Origin: Paenirhizobium daejeonense
GTDB lineage: Bacteria > Pseudomonadota > Alphaproteobacteria > Rhizobiales > Rhizobiaceae
Assembly: GCF_014280875.1 (NCBI RefSeq)
Contig: NZ_JACLAL010000010.1
Span: 7,501 to 71,500, forward strand
Reading direction: 5' to 3'
DNA: 64,000 nucleotides
Shown piece by piece: positions 34,770-44,235 of this stretch. The notes below the pieces were generated by a model. The model saw only the letters and a program-made list of their open reading frames with translations. It did no database searches and was not told where the DNA came from. The stretch's first letter is position 1; every line of letters begins with the position of its first letter. Position numbers and translations under genes: made by a program.

Positions 34770-34792
34770 AGGGACGGCGACCCGCCGTCCCT
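34770..34792 (+). terminator. Hairpin after purU, probable terminator
   Basis: AGGGACGGC, loop GACCC, GCCGTCCCT: a perfect 9-bp GC-rich stem without a clear T-run, so termination is likely but not certain. Confidence 0.55.
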
Positions 34793-34863
34793 ATCCAGCG
34801 CGGTATGGACGCGCCCACTTCCTCTGATAATGTCACAACTGTGATTCACGAGGGGAAACAAGC

Positions 34864-37788
34864 ATGCCGGACTCCGCTCTTCTTCAGCGCACCGAGCTGC
34901 CGAGACCAAATGTGTCGGAGACGCAGGCCCGGGAAATCCTGAAGGACCATTACCGGCTGGAAGGCGCGATCCGCGAACTGGGGAGCCAGCAGGACCGCAA
35001 CTACCTGATCGACACCGGCGAAGCCCGTTTCGTTCTCAAGATCTGCCGCGCCGAATATGCGACCGTAGAGCTGGAAGCCCAGAATGCCGCGATGCGCCAT
35101 CTCGGCTCGCTGCCCGGCATGCCGCGCATTCCCCAGCCGGTTGCCGCGCCGGAAACCGGCGAGGACATCCTCTTCCTCTCGCTGGAAGGCGAAGACTATC
35201 AGGTCCGGCTCCTGACTTTCCTCGAAGGCGAATCCCTGACCCGCCGCAAGTATCTGGCCCCCTCCGTGGTTGCCGAACTCGGCGCGGTTTCCGCCCGCAT
35301 CGCCAAGGGGCTGGAAGGTTTCAGCCACGCTGGCCTTCAGCGCGATTTGCAGTGGGATCTTCGCCGCGCCGGCCCTGTCGCCCTGCATCTTCTCAAATCC
35401 GTGACCGATCAGGATCGCCGCGACCGCATCGCCAAGGCGATGATTTCAGCGGTCAAGCGCATCCAGCCTCTCGCTCCGGCGCTCCGCACCCAGGCGATCC
35501 ATCACGACATTACCGACGACAACGTCGTGGCCCGGCCAGATGCCGGCGGCCGGCTGCTGCCCGATGGCGTGATCGACTTCGGTGATGTCATCTCCGGCTG
35601 GCTGGTGGCCGACCTTGCAGTGACCTGCACCGCCCTGCTGCACCATGCCGACGGCGACCCCTTCTTCATTCTGCCCGCCATTCGTGCATTTCAGGATATC
35701 CATCCGCTCAACGAAGCAGAGCTGCGGGCACTCTGGCCGCTGGTCGTCGCCCGCGCCGGTGTACTCGTTGCCAGCACCGAGCAGCAGCTCGCCATCGATC
35801 CGGACAACGAATACGTCATCGGCAATGCGGATCATGAGCGTGAGATGTTCGAGGTTGCGACCTCGGTTCCCTTCGTGCTGATGGAAGCCGCAATCCTCCA
35901 GCTTGCCGGCATCGCCGACAAGGCACTGCCGGCGATCGGCCGCCTATTGCCAGACATCGCCCCGGAAACCGTTCACCTGACCGATCTCTCGGTACTGAGT
36001 ACGGAGCTTGCGGAAAACAACTGGTCCGACCCGGAAATCGACTGGCGCGTTCTCGCCCGGGCCGCCGCCGAAACCGGCGCAGCCTCGACCCGCTACGGCG
36101 AATACCGGCTCTCCTACACGCAGCCGCTCTCCCCCCGCGCGCCTGCGACTTTCGCGCTGCATGTCGATGCCTGCGTGCCGGCCGAAGCACAGGCCGTCGC
36201 CCCCTTCGACGGAACGCTGCTCAAGGATGGCCATCACCTCATCCTTTCTTCCCCGGATATTCGCCTGCATCTCGACGGACTGGAAACCCCACTAGAACAT
36301 GAGACGGCAGTCTCCGCCGGCGATCCGATCGGCGTCGTCTCGGGTCATCCGGGCTCCGTCGGCGGTCTCAGGCTGCAGCTTTGCCGCGACGCCAACCTCG
36401 TACCGCCGCTCTTTGCCCGGCCAGTACACGCGGCCGCGTGGTCGAGGCTTGCTCCGTCGCCATCGCCGCTCCTTGGCGTCGATCTCGATGCACCCGCCCC
36501 CACGAGCGGCGAACTGCTGGAAAAGCGACACAAAAGCTTCGCCAGGCCGCAGAAGAATTATTACGCCGAACCGCCGCAGATCGAGCGGGGCTGGAAGGAG
36601 CACATGTATGATGTGACCGGCCGCGCCTATCTCGACATGGTCAACAACGTCACGATCCTCGGCCATGGCCATCCGCGGCTCGCGCGCGCTGTCGGCCGTC
36701 AGTGGTCGCTGCTCAACACCAACTCACGCTTCCATTATGCGGCCGTCGCGGAATTTTCCGACCGTCTGGCTTCGCTTGCGCCCGAGGGCCTCGATACGGT
36801 CTTCCTTGTCAACAGCGGTTCCGAAGCGGTTGATCTCGCACTGCGCCTTGCCTGGGCCCAAAGCGGAGCCCGAAACATCATCAGCCTGCTCGAGGCATAT
36901 CACGGCTGGACAGTGGCGAGCGACGCCGTTTCCACCTCCATCGCCGACAACCCGAAAGCGCTGGAAACGCGTCCCGGCTGGGTGCACCCTGTCACCGCGC
37001 CGAACACCTATCGTGGCCCGTTCCGGGGCGCCGCATCGACCACAGAATACGTTGCGCGCGTCGAAGCGGCACTGGAGGCACTCGATCTGGTGGGCGAAGG
37101 CCTCGCGGGCTTCATCTGCGAAAGCGTCTACGGCAATGCCGGCGGCATTCCCCTGCCCCCCGGTTATCTCAGCGAAGTCTATGCCAAGGTGCGCGAACGC
37201 GGCGGCGTGTGCATTGCCGACGAGGTTCAGGTCGGCTACGGGCGTCTCGGCCATTATTTCTGGGGTTTCGAGGAACAGGGCGTCGTTCCCGACATCATCA
37301 CCATCGCCAAGGGGATGGGCAACGGCCAGCCACTCGGCGCTGTCATCACCCGCCGGGAAATCGCCGACAGCCTGGAAAAGGAAGGCTACTTCTTCTCCTC
37401 TGCCGGCGGCAGCCCCGTCAGTTGCGTCGTCGGCATGACGGTGCTCGATATCATGCGCGACGAAGCACTCCAGGAAAACGCGCGTGATACCGGCGATTAC
37501 CTGAAATCCCGGCTTCAGGCGCTCGGTCAGCGCTTTCCGCTGGTCGGCGCTGTCCATGGCATGGGGCTCTATCTCGGGCTGGAATTCATCCGTGACCGGG
37601 AAACGCTGGAGCCAGCAACGGAAGAGACCGCGGCAATCTGCGACAGGCTGCTCGATCTCGGCGTCATCATGCAGCCGACCGGCGACCATCTTAACGTTTT
37701 GAAAATAAAACCGCCTCTGTGCCTGAGCCGTGAGAGCGCCGATTTCTTTGCCGACATGCTCGAAAAGGTGCTTTCCGAAGGCTGGTAG
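34864..37788 (+). CDS. APH-type kinase / class III PLP phospho-lyase fusion (hydroxylysine type)
   Basis: A 974-residue three-part protein. Residues 1-340 are an aminoglycoside-phosphotransferase-like kinase with the catalytic loop IHHDITDDNV and metal motif VIDFGDV. Residues 400-530 contain a beta domain resembling the M23/lipoyl fold (AVAPFDGTLL to GLRLQLCRD). Residues 540-974 are a class III PLP enzyme with the PLP-binding Lys816 in TIAKGMGNGQPLG. The separate human counterparts are hydroxylysine kinase and 5-phosphohydroxylysine phospho-lyase, or the ethanolamine-phosphate equivalent. Fusion implies phosphorylation followed by phosphate-and-ammonia elimination. Hydroxylysine would yield aminoadipate semialdehyde, the likely substrate of the dehydrogenase at 40.9 kb. 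The substrate is inferred. Confidence 0.82.
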   Translation: MPDSALLQRTELPRPNVSETQAREILKDHYRLEGAIRELGSQQDRNYLIDTGEARFVLKICRAEYATVELEAQNAAMRHLGSLPGMPRIPQPVAAPETGEDILFLSLEGEDYQVRLLTFLEGESLTRRKYLAPSVVAELGAVSARIAKGLEGFSHAGLQRDLQWDLRRAGPVALHLLKSVTDQDRRDRIAKAMISAVKRIQPLAPALRTQAIHHDITDDNVVARPDAGGRLLPDGVIDFGDVISGWLVADLAVTCTALLHHADGDPFFILPAIRAFQDIHPLNEAELRALWPLVVARAGVLVASTEQQLAIDPDNEYVIGNADHEREMFEVATSVPFVLMEAAILQLAGIADKALPAIGRLLPDIAPETVHLTDLSVLSTELAENNWSDPEIDWRVLARAAAETGAASTRYGEYRLSYTQPLSPRAPATFALHVDACVPAEAQAVAPFDGTLLKDGHHLILSSPDIRLHLDGLETPLEHETAVSAGDPIGVVSGHPGSVGGLRLQLCRDANLVPPLFARPVHAAAWSRLAPSPSPLLGVDLDAPAPTSGELLEKRHKSFARPQKNYYAEPPQIERGWKEHMYDVTGRAYLDMVNNVTILGHGHPRLARAVGRQWSLLNTNSRFHYAAVAEFSDRLASLAPEGLDTVFLVNSGSEAVDLALRLAWAQSGARNIISLLEAYHGWTVASDAVSTSIADNPKALETRPGWVHPVTAPNTYRGPFRGAASTTEYVARVEAALEALDLVGEGLAGFICESVYGNAGGIPLPPGYLSEVYAKVRERGGVCIADEVQVGYGRLGHYFWGFEEQGVVPDIITIAKGMGNGQPLGAVITRREIADSLEKEGYFFSSAGGSPVSCVVGMTVLDIMRDEALQENARDTGDYLKSRLQALGQRFPLVGAVHGMGLYLGLEFIRDRETLEPATEETAAICDRLLDLGVIMQPTGDHLNVLKIKPPLCLSRESADFFADMLEKVLSEGW

Positions 37789-37832
37789 AATATTTCAGCA
37801 TCCACGAAAGATCTTAATTCACAACAACCGCC

Positions 37833-37853
37833 ACATCGGATCTTTTCCGATGT
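37833..37853. repeat. Inverted repeat ACATCGGA-N5-TCCGATGT
   Basis: A perfect 8-bp-arm dyad 45 bp after the fusion gene and about 105 bp before the DUF3307 start. It has no T-run; it could be a weak terminator or an operator. Confidence 0.4.
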
Positions 37854-37959
37854 TGTCAACGTTTCACACATCGCAACACCAGCTCCTTCAGAATCCATCT
37901 TCCCATTGCTTTCCGAGCTGGTTTATCCTTGGTCCGCAGCCTGTCCTGCCGAAGGGAGT

Positions 37960-38367
37960 ATGATGTTAACGTTGCCTGACCAGATCTCCACAACGTGGAT
38001 GATGAACGGTATCGCGTTGTTTCTGGCCAAGCATCTGCTTGCGGACTTCCTGTTGCAGACCAAGTGGATGGCACTCGGCAAGGAACGGGCTCGGGGCTGG
38101 CTGGTGCCGCTCACCATCCATGCCGCCGTCCATGGCGCCCTGACCACCGCGATCTTTGCCGTATTTGCACCGCCGCTGGCATGGATCGGCGCCGTCGACT
38201 TTGCCATTCACTTCACCATCGATCGTTCAAAGGCCATCATCCAGCAGCACTACGCCTTGACCACGACGAAAACCGGTTTCTGGTGGCTTCTCGGCACCGA
38301 CCAGACGCTGCATCATATCACCCATCTGGTCTTCGCAATCGTTCTGGCTACAAGTCAGACGCTCTGA
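37960..38367 (+). CDS. DUF3307 small membrane protein
   Basis: A 135-residue protein with about four hydrophobic helices. It shows the DUF3307 pattern: an early LAKHLLADFLLQTKWMA, a central H-x3-H (IHAAVHGALTT), IGAVDFAIHFTIDRSK, and the C-terminal GTDQTLHHITHLVFA with clustered histidines. The family has no established function. Two adjacent ATGs (37960, 37963) follow GAAGGGAG; an upstream in-frame start is less likely. It stands alone between the kinase/phospho-lyase fusion and a convergent LysR gene, and no operon partner is evident. Confidence 0.75.
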   Translation: MMLTLPDQISTTWMMNGIALFLAKHLLADFLLQTKWMALGKERARGWLVPLTIHAAVHGALTTAIFAVFAPPLAWIGAVDFAIHFTIDRSKAIIQQHYALTTTKTGFWWLLGTDQTLHHITHLVFAIVLATSQTL

Positions 38368-38438
38368 CCGCCGAGGCATTGCGGCAAAGCCTGAAACGGT
38401 TCTGCGTAGAAGGAAGCGTCACAAAAGGCGCTCCAGAC

Positions 38439-39338
38439 TCAATCGATCGCATCACGGACTTCCGCGACCATCCACTTACGAAACGCGGCAAGCGGCGGAT
38501 AGTCTGCTCTCTCAGGTGGGAAGGCGAGATAATAGCGCTCGGCGCTCTCGACCTCACCGTCGATTGCCGGCACTAGTTCACCCCGGTCCAGTTCGTCGCG
38601 AAACAGGAAAACGGGCAGAAGCGCAACGCCAAGCCCACCAATTGCGGCCTGCGCCACGGTAGCAAACTGGTCGAACAGCATGCCATGGACACTTTCGAAA
38701 GCCACCCCGCGGCCCGTCAGCCAGCGCTCCCAGGCATCCGGCCGCGTCGTCAGGTGCAGCAGGGGCATGTCAAGAATATCCGCCGGCTCTTCCGGTCTGT
38801 GACCAGCCTTGAACGCCGGACTACACATCGGCAGCGTCGTCTCCCGCATCAGGAAGTCGAGCTCGGCTCCCGGCCAGACCGGGTCGCCGAAATGAATGGC
38901 CGCATCGATGGAATCCAGGCGGAAATCGAAAGACGAGAGACGCGTGACCATGTTGATGGTGATGCCGGGATGGGCGGACAGAAATTTGCCCAGCCGTGGG
39001 GCGAGCCACCGTGCGCCGAAGGTGGGCAGGATGGCGAGATTGAGCGAGCCGCCATCAGGGTTTGCCCGAAGGTTGAGCGAGGCGCTGGAGATGCGGCGCA
39101 GGGCCTCGCGGATCTCTCGCGCATAGCCGTCGCCGGCAACAGTGAGGCGGATCGTCTGGCGTTCGCGCAGGAAGAGCTCCACACCAAGCTGGGTTTCCAG
39201 TGCCTTGATCTGGCGGCTGACCGCGCTCTGGGTGAGATCGAGTTCGCGCGCCGCCGCCGTGATGCTGCCGGTGCGCGCCGCAGCCTCGAAGGCAGCCAAG
39301 AGGGAGAGGGACGGAAGAAAGCGTCTGGCCGCCAGCAT
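38439..39338 (-). CDS. LysR-family regulator (GcvA-like), divergent from amaA-like oxidase
   Basis: A 299-residue LTTR. The winged helix spans residues 5-65 (SITAAARELDLTQSAVSRQIKAL) and the effector domain begins about residue 95 (LAILPTFGARWLAPRL). It is divergent across about 205 bp from the FAD oxidase and aldehyde dehydrogenase genes, so it most likely controls them with a lysine or pipecolate intermediate as co-inducer. It resembles the LysR at 55.2 kb closely along its length (shared RFLPS start, LPTFG-RWL-PR, AAIH-GDP-WPG), suggesting paralogues that see related compounds. Confidence 0.88.
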   Translation of the reverse strand: MLAARRFLPSLSLLAAFEAAARTGSITAAARELDLTQSAVSRQIKALETQLGVELFLRERQTIRLTVAGDGYAREIREALRRISSASLNLRANPDGGSLNLAILPTFGARWLAPRLGKFLSAHPGITINMVTRLSSFDFRLDSIDAAIHFGDPVWPGAELDFLMRETTLPMCSPAFKAGHRPEEPADILDMPLLHLTTRPDAWERWLTGRGVAFESVHGMLFDQFATVAQAAIGGLGVALLPVFLFRDELDRGELVPAIDGEVESAERYYLAFPPERADYPPLAAFRKWMVAEVRDAID

Positions 39339-39403
39339 GTCATGCGCCTCCGGAATGAACTCTTGAGAAATTATCGTTGGAACGGGTTAGTTTCGTCTTC
39401 TAG

Positions 39404-39430
39404 ATTCCGCAAGACTTTACGTTTCGGAAT
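39404..39430. promoter_or_regulatory. Inverted repeat in lysR/amaA divergent region, candidate LTTR site
   Basis: ATTCCG-N15-CGGAAT, a 27-bp interrupted palindrome located between the lysR start and the ribosome-binding site of the oxidase gene. Size and position suit a LysR recognition site. Confidence 0.4.
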
Positions 39431-39543
39431 GACGCGCCGACGAACGCTGCTTCCTCTGGGGAGGGACGAGGCAGCCGCCGTGCCATCCCGCCCGGAACGC
39501 GTCTTTGAGGCCAGTTGTCACGGCCACGTCAGAGGATGGCATC

Positions 39544-40827
39544 ATGCTGAACGACCCCCGCTCCCACGGTCTATGGGAAAAAACCGCCCCCAAAGCCCCT
39601 TCGACTCCAGCTCTGTCCGGTAATGTCGATGCGGACGTCGTGATCGTCGGCGGTGGCTACACTGGCATTTCCGCCGCCCTTCATCTTGCTCAGGCGGGCA
39701 CGAAGGTCGTCCTGCTTGAGGCGACGGAAATCGGTTTCGGCGGCGCGGGCCGCAATGTCGGCCTGATCAACGGCGGCATGTGGGTCATGCCTCTGGAAAT
39801 CCCGGGCGTGCTCGGCCCGGTCTATGGCGAACGTGTGCTCGATCTGCTCGGCAATGCGCCCCTGCTCGTGCGCGAACTGGTCGAAAAGCATAACATTGAA
39901 TGCGAGATCGAGAAGAACGGCACCCTGCATTGCGCCGTCGGCGAAGAAGGCCTGAAGGAGATCAAGGAACGCTGCGCGCAATGGGCAGCCCGGGGCGCCG
40001 ATGTCCGTGTCCTTTCAGCAGAGGAAACGGCAAAGCGCATTGGAACGAAGGCCTATAGCGGCTCGCTTCTCGACATGCGCGCCGGCACGTTGCAGCCGCT
40101 CGCCTATGTACGCGGCCTTGCCAAGGCAGCAATTGCAGCTGGCGCAACGATCCATACCGGCAGCGCCGCCATTTCGACCGAGCGCAACGGCAGCCGCTGG
40201 GTCGTCAGAACGAAGAACGGCTCCGTCACGGCCAACTGGATCATCGTCGCTTCGGAATTCTATTCGACTGGCCCCTGGGAGCAGATTCGCAACGAGCAGG
40301 TGCTGCTGCCCTACTTCAACTTCGCCACAGCGCCGCTGTCGAAAGCCCAGCTTGAAAAGATCCTGCCCGGTCGCGAGGGGTGCTGGGACACCAAGGAAAT
40401 CCTTTCCTCCTTCCGTATGGACAAGGCCGGCCGGCTGGTGTTCGGCAGCGTCGGCGCGCTGCGCAACACTGGCGCCGCCATTCACCGCTCCTGGGCCAAG
40501 CGCTCGTTGAAGAGGCTCTTCCCGGAACTTGGGGATGTCGCCTTCGAGGCCGAATGGTTTGGCCGCATCGGCATGACCGACGACGCCATTCCGCGCTTCC
40601 ACAAGTTCGCACCGAATGTCATCGGCTTCTCCGGCTATAACGGCCGCGGCATTGCGCCTGGTACGGTTTTCGGTAAGACCCTAGCACGCCATATTCTTGG
40701 CGAACTGTCCGAGGAGGAAATGCCATTGCCGGTTTCGGCGGTGAAGGAGGTCCCTCTTCGCAACCTCAAGGGCGCCTATTACGAGGCTGGCGCTCAGATC
40801 GCCCATTTTGCCGGCGAACGTTTCTGA
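39544..40827 (+). CDS. amaA: FAD-dependent amine/imino-acid oxidase, probable L-pipecolate oxidase
   Basis: A 427-residue DAO-family flavoprotein. The ADP-binding motif is VVIVGGGYTGISAALHLAQ (about 30-50); GGAGRNVGLINGG marks the FAD/substrate loop, and a C-terminal GYNGRGIAPGTVFGK closes the FAD site. ATG 39544 is preceded by GAGGA at a 7-bp spacing and the protein begins MLNDPRSHGLWE, as is typical of this oxidase group; an open 13-codon extension is unlikely. Pairing with an antiquitin-like dehydrogenase matches the amaA-amaB pair of Pseudomonas putida lysine catabolism, where AmaA oxidises L-pipecolate. The related PuuB and OrdL act on glutamylated amines, so the exact substrate is uncertain. 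Confidence 0.75.
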   Translation: MLNDPRSHGLWEKTAPKAPSTPALSGNVDADVVIVGGGYTGISAALHLAQAGTKVVLLEATEIGFGGAGRNVGLINGGMWVMPLEIPGVLGPVYGERVLDLLGNAPLLVRELVEKHNIECEIEKNGTLHCAVGEEGLKEIKERCAQWAARGADVRVLSAEETAKRIGTKAYSGSLLDMRAGTLQPLAYVRGLAKAAIAAGATIHTGSAAISTERNGSRWVVRTKNGSVTANWIIVASEFYSTGPWEQIRNEQVLLPYFNFATAPLSKAQLEKILPGREGCWDTKEILSSFRMDKAGRLVFGSVGALRNTGAAIHRSWAKRSLKRLFPELGDVAFEAEWFGRIGMTDDAIPRFHKFAPNVIGFSGYNGRGIAPGTVFGKTLARHILGELSEEEMPLPVSAVKEVPLRNLKGAYYEAGAQIAHFAGERF

Positions 40828-40890
40828 ATACGGAAACGCGCCGAACCACAAGACGACAACGGAACACAACAGGATACCGGAAGGAACTCC

Positions 40891-42432
40891 ATGACCCTTG
40901 CCAAACAGAATTTCGCAGCAGAAGTCACCTCCATCATGGCCAAGCTCGGCGTACCCGCCTCTGCCCTGACCGGCGGCTCGCTGACTGTCCGCTCCCCGAT
41001 CAACGGCGAACAGATCGCCGCCCTCAGCGAGATCGACGCCGCCGGCACCAAGGCTGCAATCGAAGCCGCCCACCAGGCCTTCCTCGAGTGGCGCCTCGTA
41101 CCGGCCCCTAAGCGTGGCGAACTCATTCGCCTGCTCGGCGAGGAACTGCGCACTGCCAAGGCTGATCTCGGCCGTCTCGTCTCCATCGAAGTCGGCAAGA
41201 TTACCTCGGAAGGTCTCGGCGAAGTTCAGGAAATGATCGACATCTGCGATTTCGCAGTCGGCCTTTCCCGTCAACTTTACGGCCTGACGATCGCCACCGA
41301 GCGCTCCGAACACCGCATGATGGAAAGCTGGCATCCGCTCGGCGTTACAGGCATCATCTCCGCCTTCAATTTCCCGGTCGCCGTCTGGTCGTGGAACTCG
41401 GCGCTGGCGCTCGTCTGCGGCAATTCGACCATCTGGAAGCCGTCGGAAAAAACCCCGCTCACCGCCATCGCCACCCAGGCGATCTTCGAAAAGGCTGTCA
41501 CCCGCTATGTCGCAGACGGCAACAAGGCTCCGGCAAACCTGTCGACGCTTCTGATCGGCGGCCGTGACATCGGCGAGATCCTCGTCGACAATCCGAAGGT
41601 TCCGCTAATCTCAGCAACCGGATCCACCGCCATGGGCCGCGCCGTCGGTCCGCGGGTCGCAAGCCGCTTCGGCCGCTCGATCCTTGAACTTGGTGGCAAC
41701 AACGCCGCGATCGTCTGCCCGACCGCCGACCTCGACCTGACGCTGCGCGGCGTCGCCTTCGCCGCCATGGGCACCGCCGGCCAGCGCTGCACCAGCCTGC
41801 GTCGTCTGTTTGTCCATGACAGCGTTTACGACACGCTGGTTCCGCGCCTCATCAAGGCCTACGGCTCCGTTTCGATCGGTAACCCGCTCGAAGCCGGCAC
41901 CCTGATCGGCCCGCTGATCGACAAGGGCGCTTTCGACCGTATGCAGACGGCCCTTGAAGCCGCAAAGGCAGCCGGCGGCAAGGTAGCGGGCGGTGACCGC
42001 GTCAATACGGACGAAGCCGCCGACGCCTTCTACGTGCGCCCGGCTCTCGTCGAGATGCCGGCCCAGACCGGCCCGGTCGTCGAGGAAACCTTCGCCCCGA
42101 TCCTCTACGTCATCAAGTATAGTGACTTCGACGAAGCACTCGCGCTGAACAACGACGTGCCGCAGGGCCTGTCGTCCTCGATCTTCACGAACGACCTGCG
42201 CGAGGCGGAAGCCTTCGTTTCGGATCGCGGTTCGGATTGCGGCATCGCCAACGTCAACATCGGCCCTTCCGGCGCTGAAATCGGTGGCGCCTTCGGCGGC
42301 GAAAAGGAAACCGGCGGCGGCCGCGAGAGCGGTTCGGATGCCTGGAAGGCCTATATGCGCCGCGCGACCAACACCGTGAATTACGGCCGCACCCTACCGC
42401 TCGCCCAGGGTGTCAAATTCGACGTGGGCTAA
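40891..42432 (+). CDS. amaB: Aminoadipate-semialdehyde dehydrogenase (ALDH7/antiquitin-like)
   Basis: A 513-residue aldehyde dehydrogenase of the ALDH7 group, recognisable by GVTGIISAFNFPVAVWSWN, the base Glu in LELGGNNA, nucleophile Cys in GTAGQRCTSLRR and the C-terminal GGAFGGEKETGGGRESGSD, which is specific to antiquitin. These enzymes oxidise 2-aminoadipate 6-semialdehyde (and its cyclic imine P6C) to 2-aminoadipate with NAD+. It follows the oxidase by 63 bp. Both the oxidase and the kinase/phospho-lyase fusion at 34.9 kb could supply its substrate. A GC-rich hairpin follows the stop. Confidence 0.88.
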   Translation: MTLAKQNFAAEVTSIMAKLGVPASALTGGSLTVRSPINGEQIAALSEIDAAGTKAAIEAAHQAFLEWRLVPAPKRGELIRLLGEELRTAKADLGRLVSIEVGKITSEGLGEVQEMIDICDFAVGLSRQLYGLTIATERSEHRMMESWHPLGVTGIISAFNFPVAVWSWNSALALVCGNSTIWKPSEKTPLTAIATQAIFEKAVTRYVADGNKAPANLSTLLIGGRDIGEILVDNPKVPLISATGSTAMGRAVGPRVASRFGRSILELGGNNAAIVCPTADLDLTLRGVAFAAMGTAGQRCTSLRRLFVHDSVYDTLVPRLIKAYGSVSIGNPLEAGTLIGPLIDKGAFDRMQTALEAAKAAGGKVAGGDRVNTDEAADAFYVRPALVEMPAQTGPVVEETFAPILYVIKYSDFDEALALNNDVPQGLSSSIFTNDLREAEAFVSDRGSDCGIANVNIGPSGAEIGGAFGGEKETGGGRESGSDAWKAYMRRATNTVNYGRTLPLAQGVKFDVG

Positions 42433-42455
42433 TAATCGGCCCCTCGCTTCTTCAA

Positions 42456-42487
42456 AGGCCGCGCGATCCGCAGGGACCGCGCGGCCT
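42456..42487 (+). terminator. Hairpin after amaB-like gene
   Basis: AGGCCGCGCG pairs with CGCGCGGCCT around a 12-nt loop. It is followed by CTCTCATT, only a weak T-tract. Confidence 0.6.
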
Positions 42488-42607
42488 CTCTCATTGCAGG
42501 CTTTCTCTCGTCAGTCTGCGACCAAGGTCGAGCGCGAGAGACTGGCCTTCCCTTTCGGAATCGGACAAGGTACCGGAAGTGATATGGACGGCTCCCGCGG
42601 AGGGCGA

Positions 42608-44149
42608 ATGGATATTCACGATCAGTCGGCGGCCATCGAATTCCTAAGCCGCGCCGAAAGCTACGGTTTCTCCGGACAGGTCGAGGTCATCGAGACCCAT
42701 ATCTCCTTCGTCTTCCTGATTGATGGCCGCGCCTTCAAGCTGAAGCGGGCGGTGAAGCTGCCCTATGTCGACTTTTCCACCTACGATCTGAGACTTTATT
42801 ACTGCCAGCGCGAGGTCGAACTGAACGGCCGTGCGACACCGGATCTCTATCTCGGCATCCGCCGGATCACCCGCGAAGCCGATGGCCGGCTTGCATTCGA
42901 CGGAACCGGGGACCCGGTGGACGTGATCGTCGAGATGACCCGCTTTGCCCAGCACGACCTCTTCGATCGCATGGCGCAGAAAGGAAGGCTGACGACCCGG
43001 ATCATGGAGGAGACCGCCGGTCTCGTCGCTAGCTTCCATGTCAAGGCGCCCGTCGTTCACGCCGGCAGTGGCTCTGGCAATCTGGCTGGTGTTCTCGACA
43101 TCAACGAGGCAGGCTTTGCCACCAGCCATATCTTTCCGCCGGAAGAAATCGCGCGTCTGGCCAAGGCCTTCCGCGCTGCCTGGCAAGGTCATGCATCGCT
43201 GATGGACAGCCGCGAAGAGCAGGACAAGGTGCGTCTCTGTCACGGCGACCTCCACCTCCGGAACCTTTTCATGAGCGCTGCGGGTCCGCGCATGTTCGAT
43301 TGCATCGACTTCAACGACCAGATCGCCACCGTCGACGTACTCTACGATCTTGCCTTTCTGTTGATGGATCTCTGGCACCGCGGTTTCTCGGACTTTGCCA
43401 ACATCGTGATGAATCGCTATCTCGACCGCACCGGCGACGAGGAAGGCTACGCTCTGCTGCCGTTCTTCATGGCCGTGCGGGCCGCCGTGCGCGCGCATGT
43501 GACGGGAACCCAGATCGAGGAAGCAGGCGATGCCGATGGTAGCCTGACGAAAAGCGCCAGAGGCTACTTCGACTTCGCAGCCGAACTGCTGAAGCCCGGC
43601 ATACCTCGGCTGATCGCCATCGGTGGCCTCAGCGGTTCCGGCAAGTCGACGCTGGCAGATGCCCTTGCGCCAAGGCTTGGAACTGCCCCCGGAGCCCGGC
43701 TTCTGGAAAGCGACCGCTTACGCAAGGCGATGTTCGGCATAGCCGTCGACGAGCGTCTACCGGTTGAAGCCTACCGGCCCGAAGTCTCGCAAAAGGTTTA
43801 TGACAGCCTCGCCACCCGCGCCGCGAAAATCATCGCCGGCAACGGCGCGGTCGTGGTGGATGCCGTGTTCGACCGGCCGGAAGAGCGCAGGCACATCGAG
43901 GCTGTTGCAGCCGAGGCCGGAATAGCCTTCACCGGCATCTGGCTGGAAGCGGATGCCGAAACCCTGAAAGCCAGGATCGCCGCCCGCCCGCAGGGACAGT
44001 CGGATGCGACGACGGATATTCTGGAACGCCAGCTTGCGAAGAATATCGGTGAAATGAACTGGATCCGGCTCGCAACAACGGTGCCGACCCCTGAACTCGT
44101 GGAGAGGGTGTTAGCCCTCGCCGCAAAATCCGAATCCGTCTGCGCCTGA
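42608..44149 (+). CDS. APH-like / P-loop kinase fusion protein
   Basis: About 513 residues in two parts. The N-terminal two thirds resembles aminoglycoside phosphotransferases: HGDLHLRNLF and FDCIDFND carry the catalytic and metal Asp residues. The C-terminal third is a P-loop kinase with Walker A GGLSGSGKSTLADAL and a later VVDAVFDRPEER. Such AAA-APH proteins are widespread in proteobacteria, with no assigned substrate. I chose ATG 42608 (GGAGGG just upstream, protein begins MDIHDQSAAIEFL); the frame is open to 42410 but that part lies within the terminator of the previous gene. No operon partner is evident. Confidence 0.82.
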   Translation: MDIHDQSAAIEFLSRAESYGFSGQVEVIETHISFVFLIDGRAFKLKRAVKLPYVDFSTYDLRLYYCQREVELNGRATPDLYLGIRRITREADGRLAFDGTGDPVDVIVEMTRFAQHDLFDRMAQKGRLTTRIMEETAGLVASFHVKAPVVHAGSGSGNLAGVLDINEAGFATSHIFPPEEIARLAKAFRAAWQGHASLMDSREEQDKVRLCHGDLHLRNLFMSAAGPRMFDCIDFNDQIATVDVLYDLAFLLMDLWHRGFSDFANIVMNRYLDRTGDEEGYALLPFFMAVRAAVRAHVTGTQIEEAGDADGSLTKSARGYFDFAAELLKPGIPRLIAIGGLSGSGKSTLADALAPRLGTAPGARLLESDRLRKAMFGIAVDERLPVEAYRPEVSQKVYDSLATRAAKIIAGNGAVVVDAVFDRPEERRHIEAVAAEAGIAFTGIWLEADAETLKARIAARPQGQSDATTDILERQLAKNIGEMNWIRLATTVPTPELVERVLALAAKSESVCA

Positions 44150-44235
44150 GATATCATCTGGCGGGACGAGCGTAAGCATTTCCTGACAGAATTCATTGTC
44201 TCGAAGGGAGCTCCACGCTTCGGCGTAGGTCGGCC

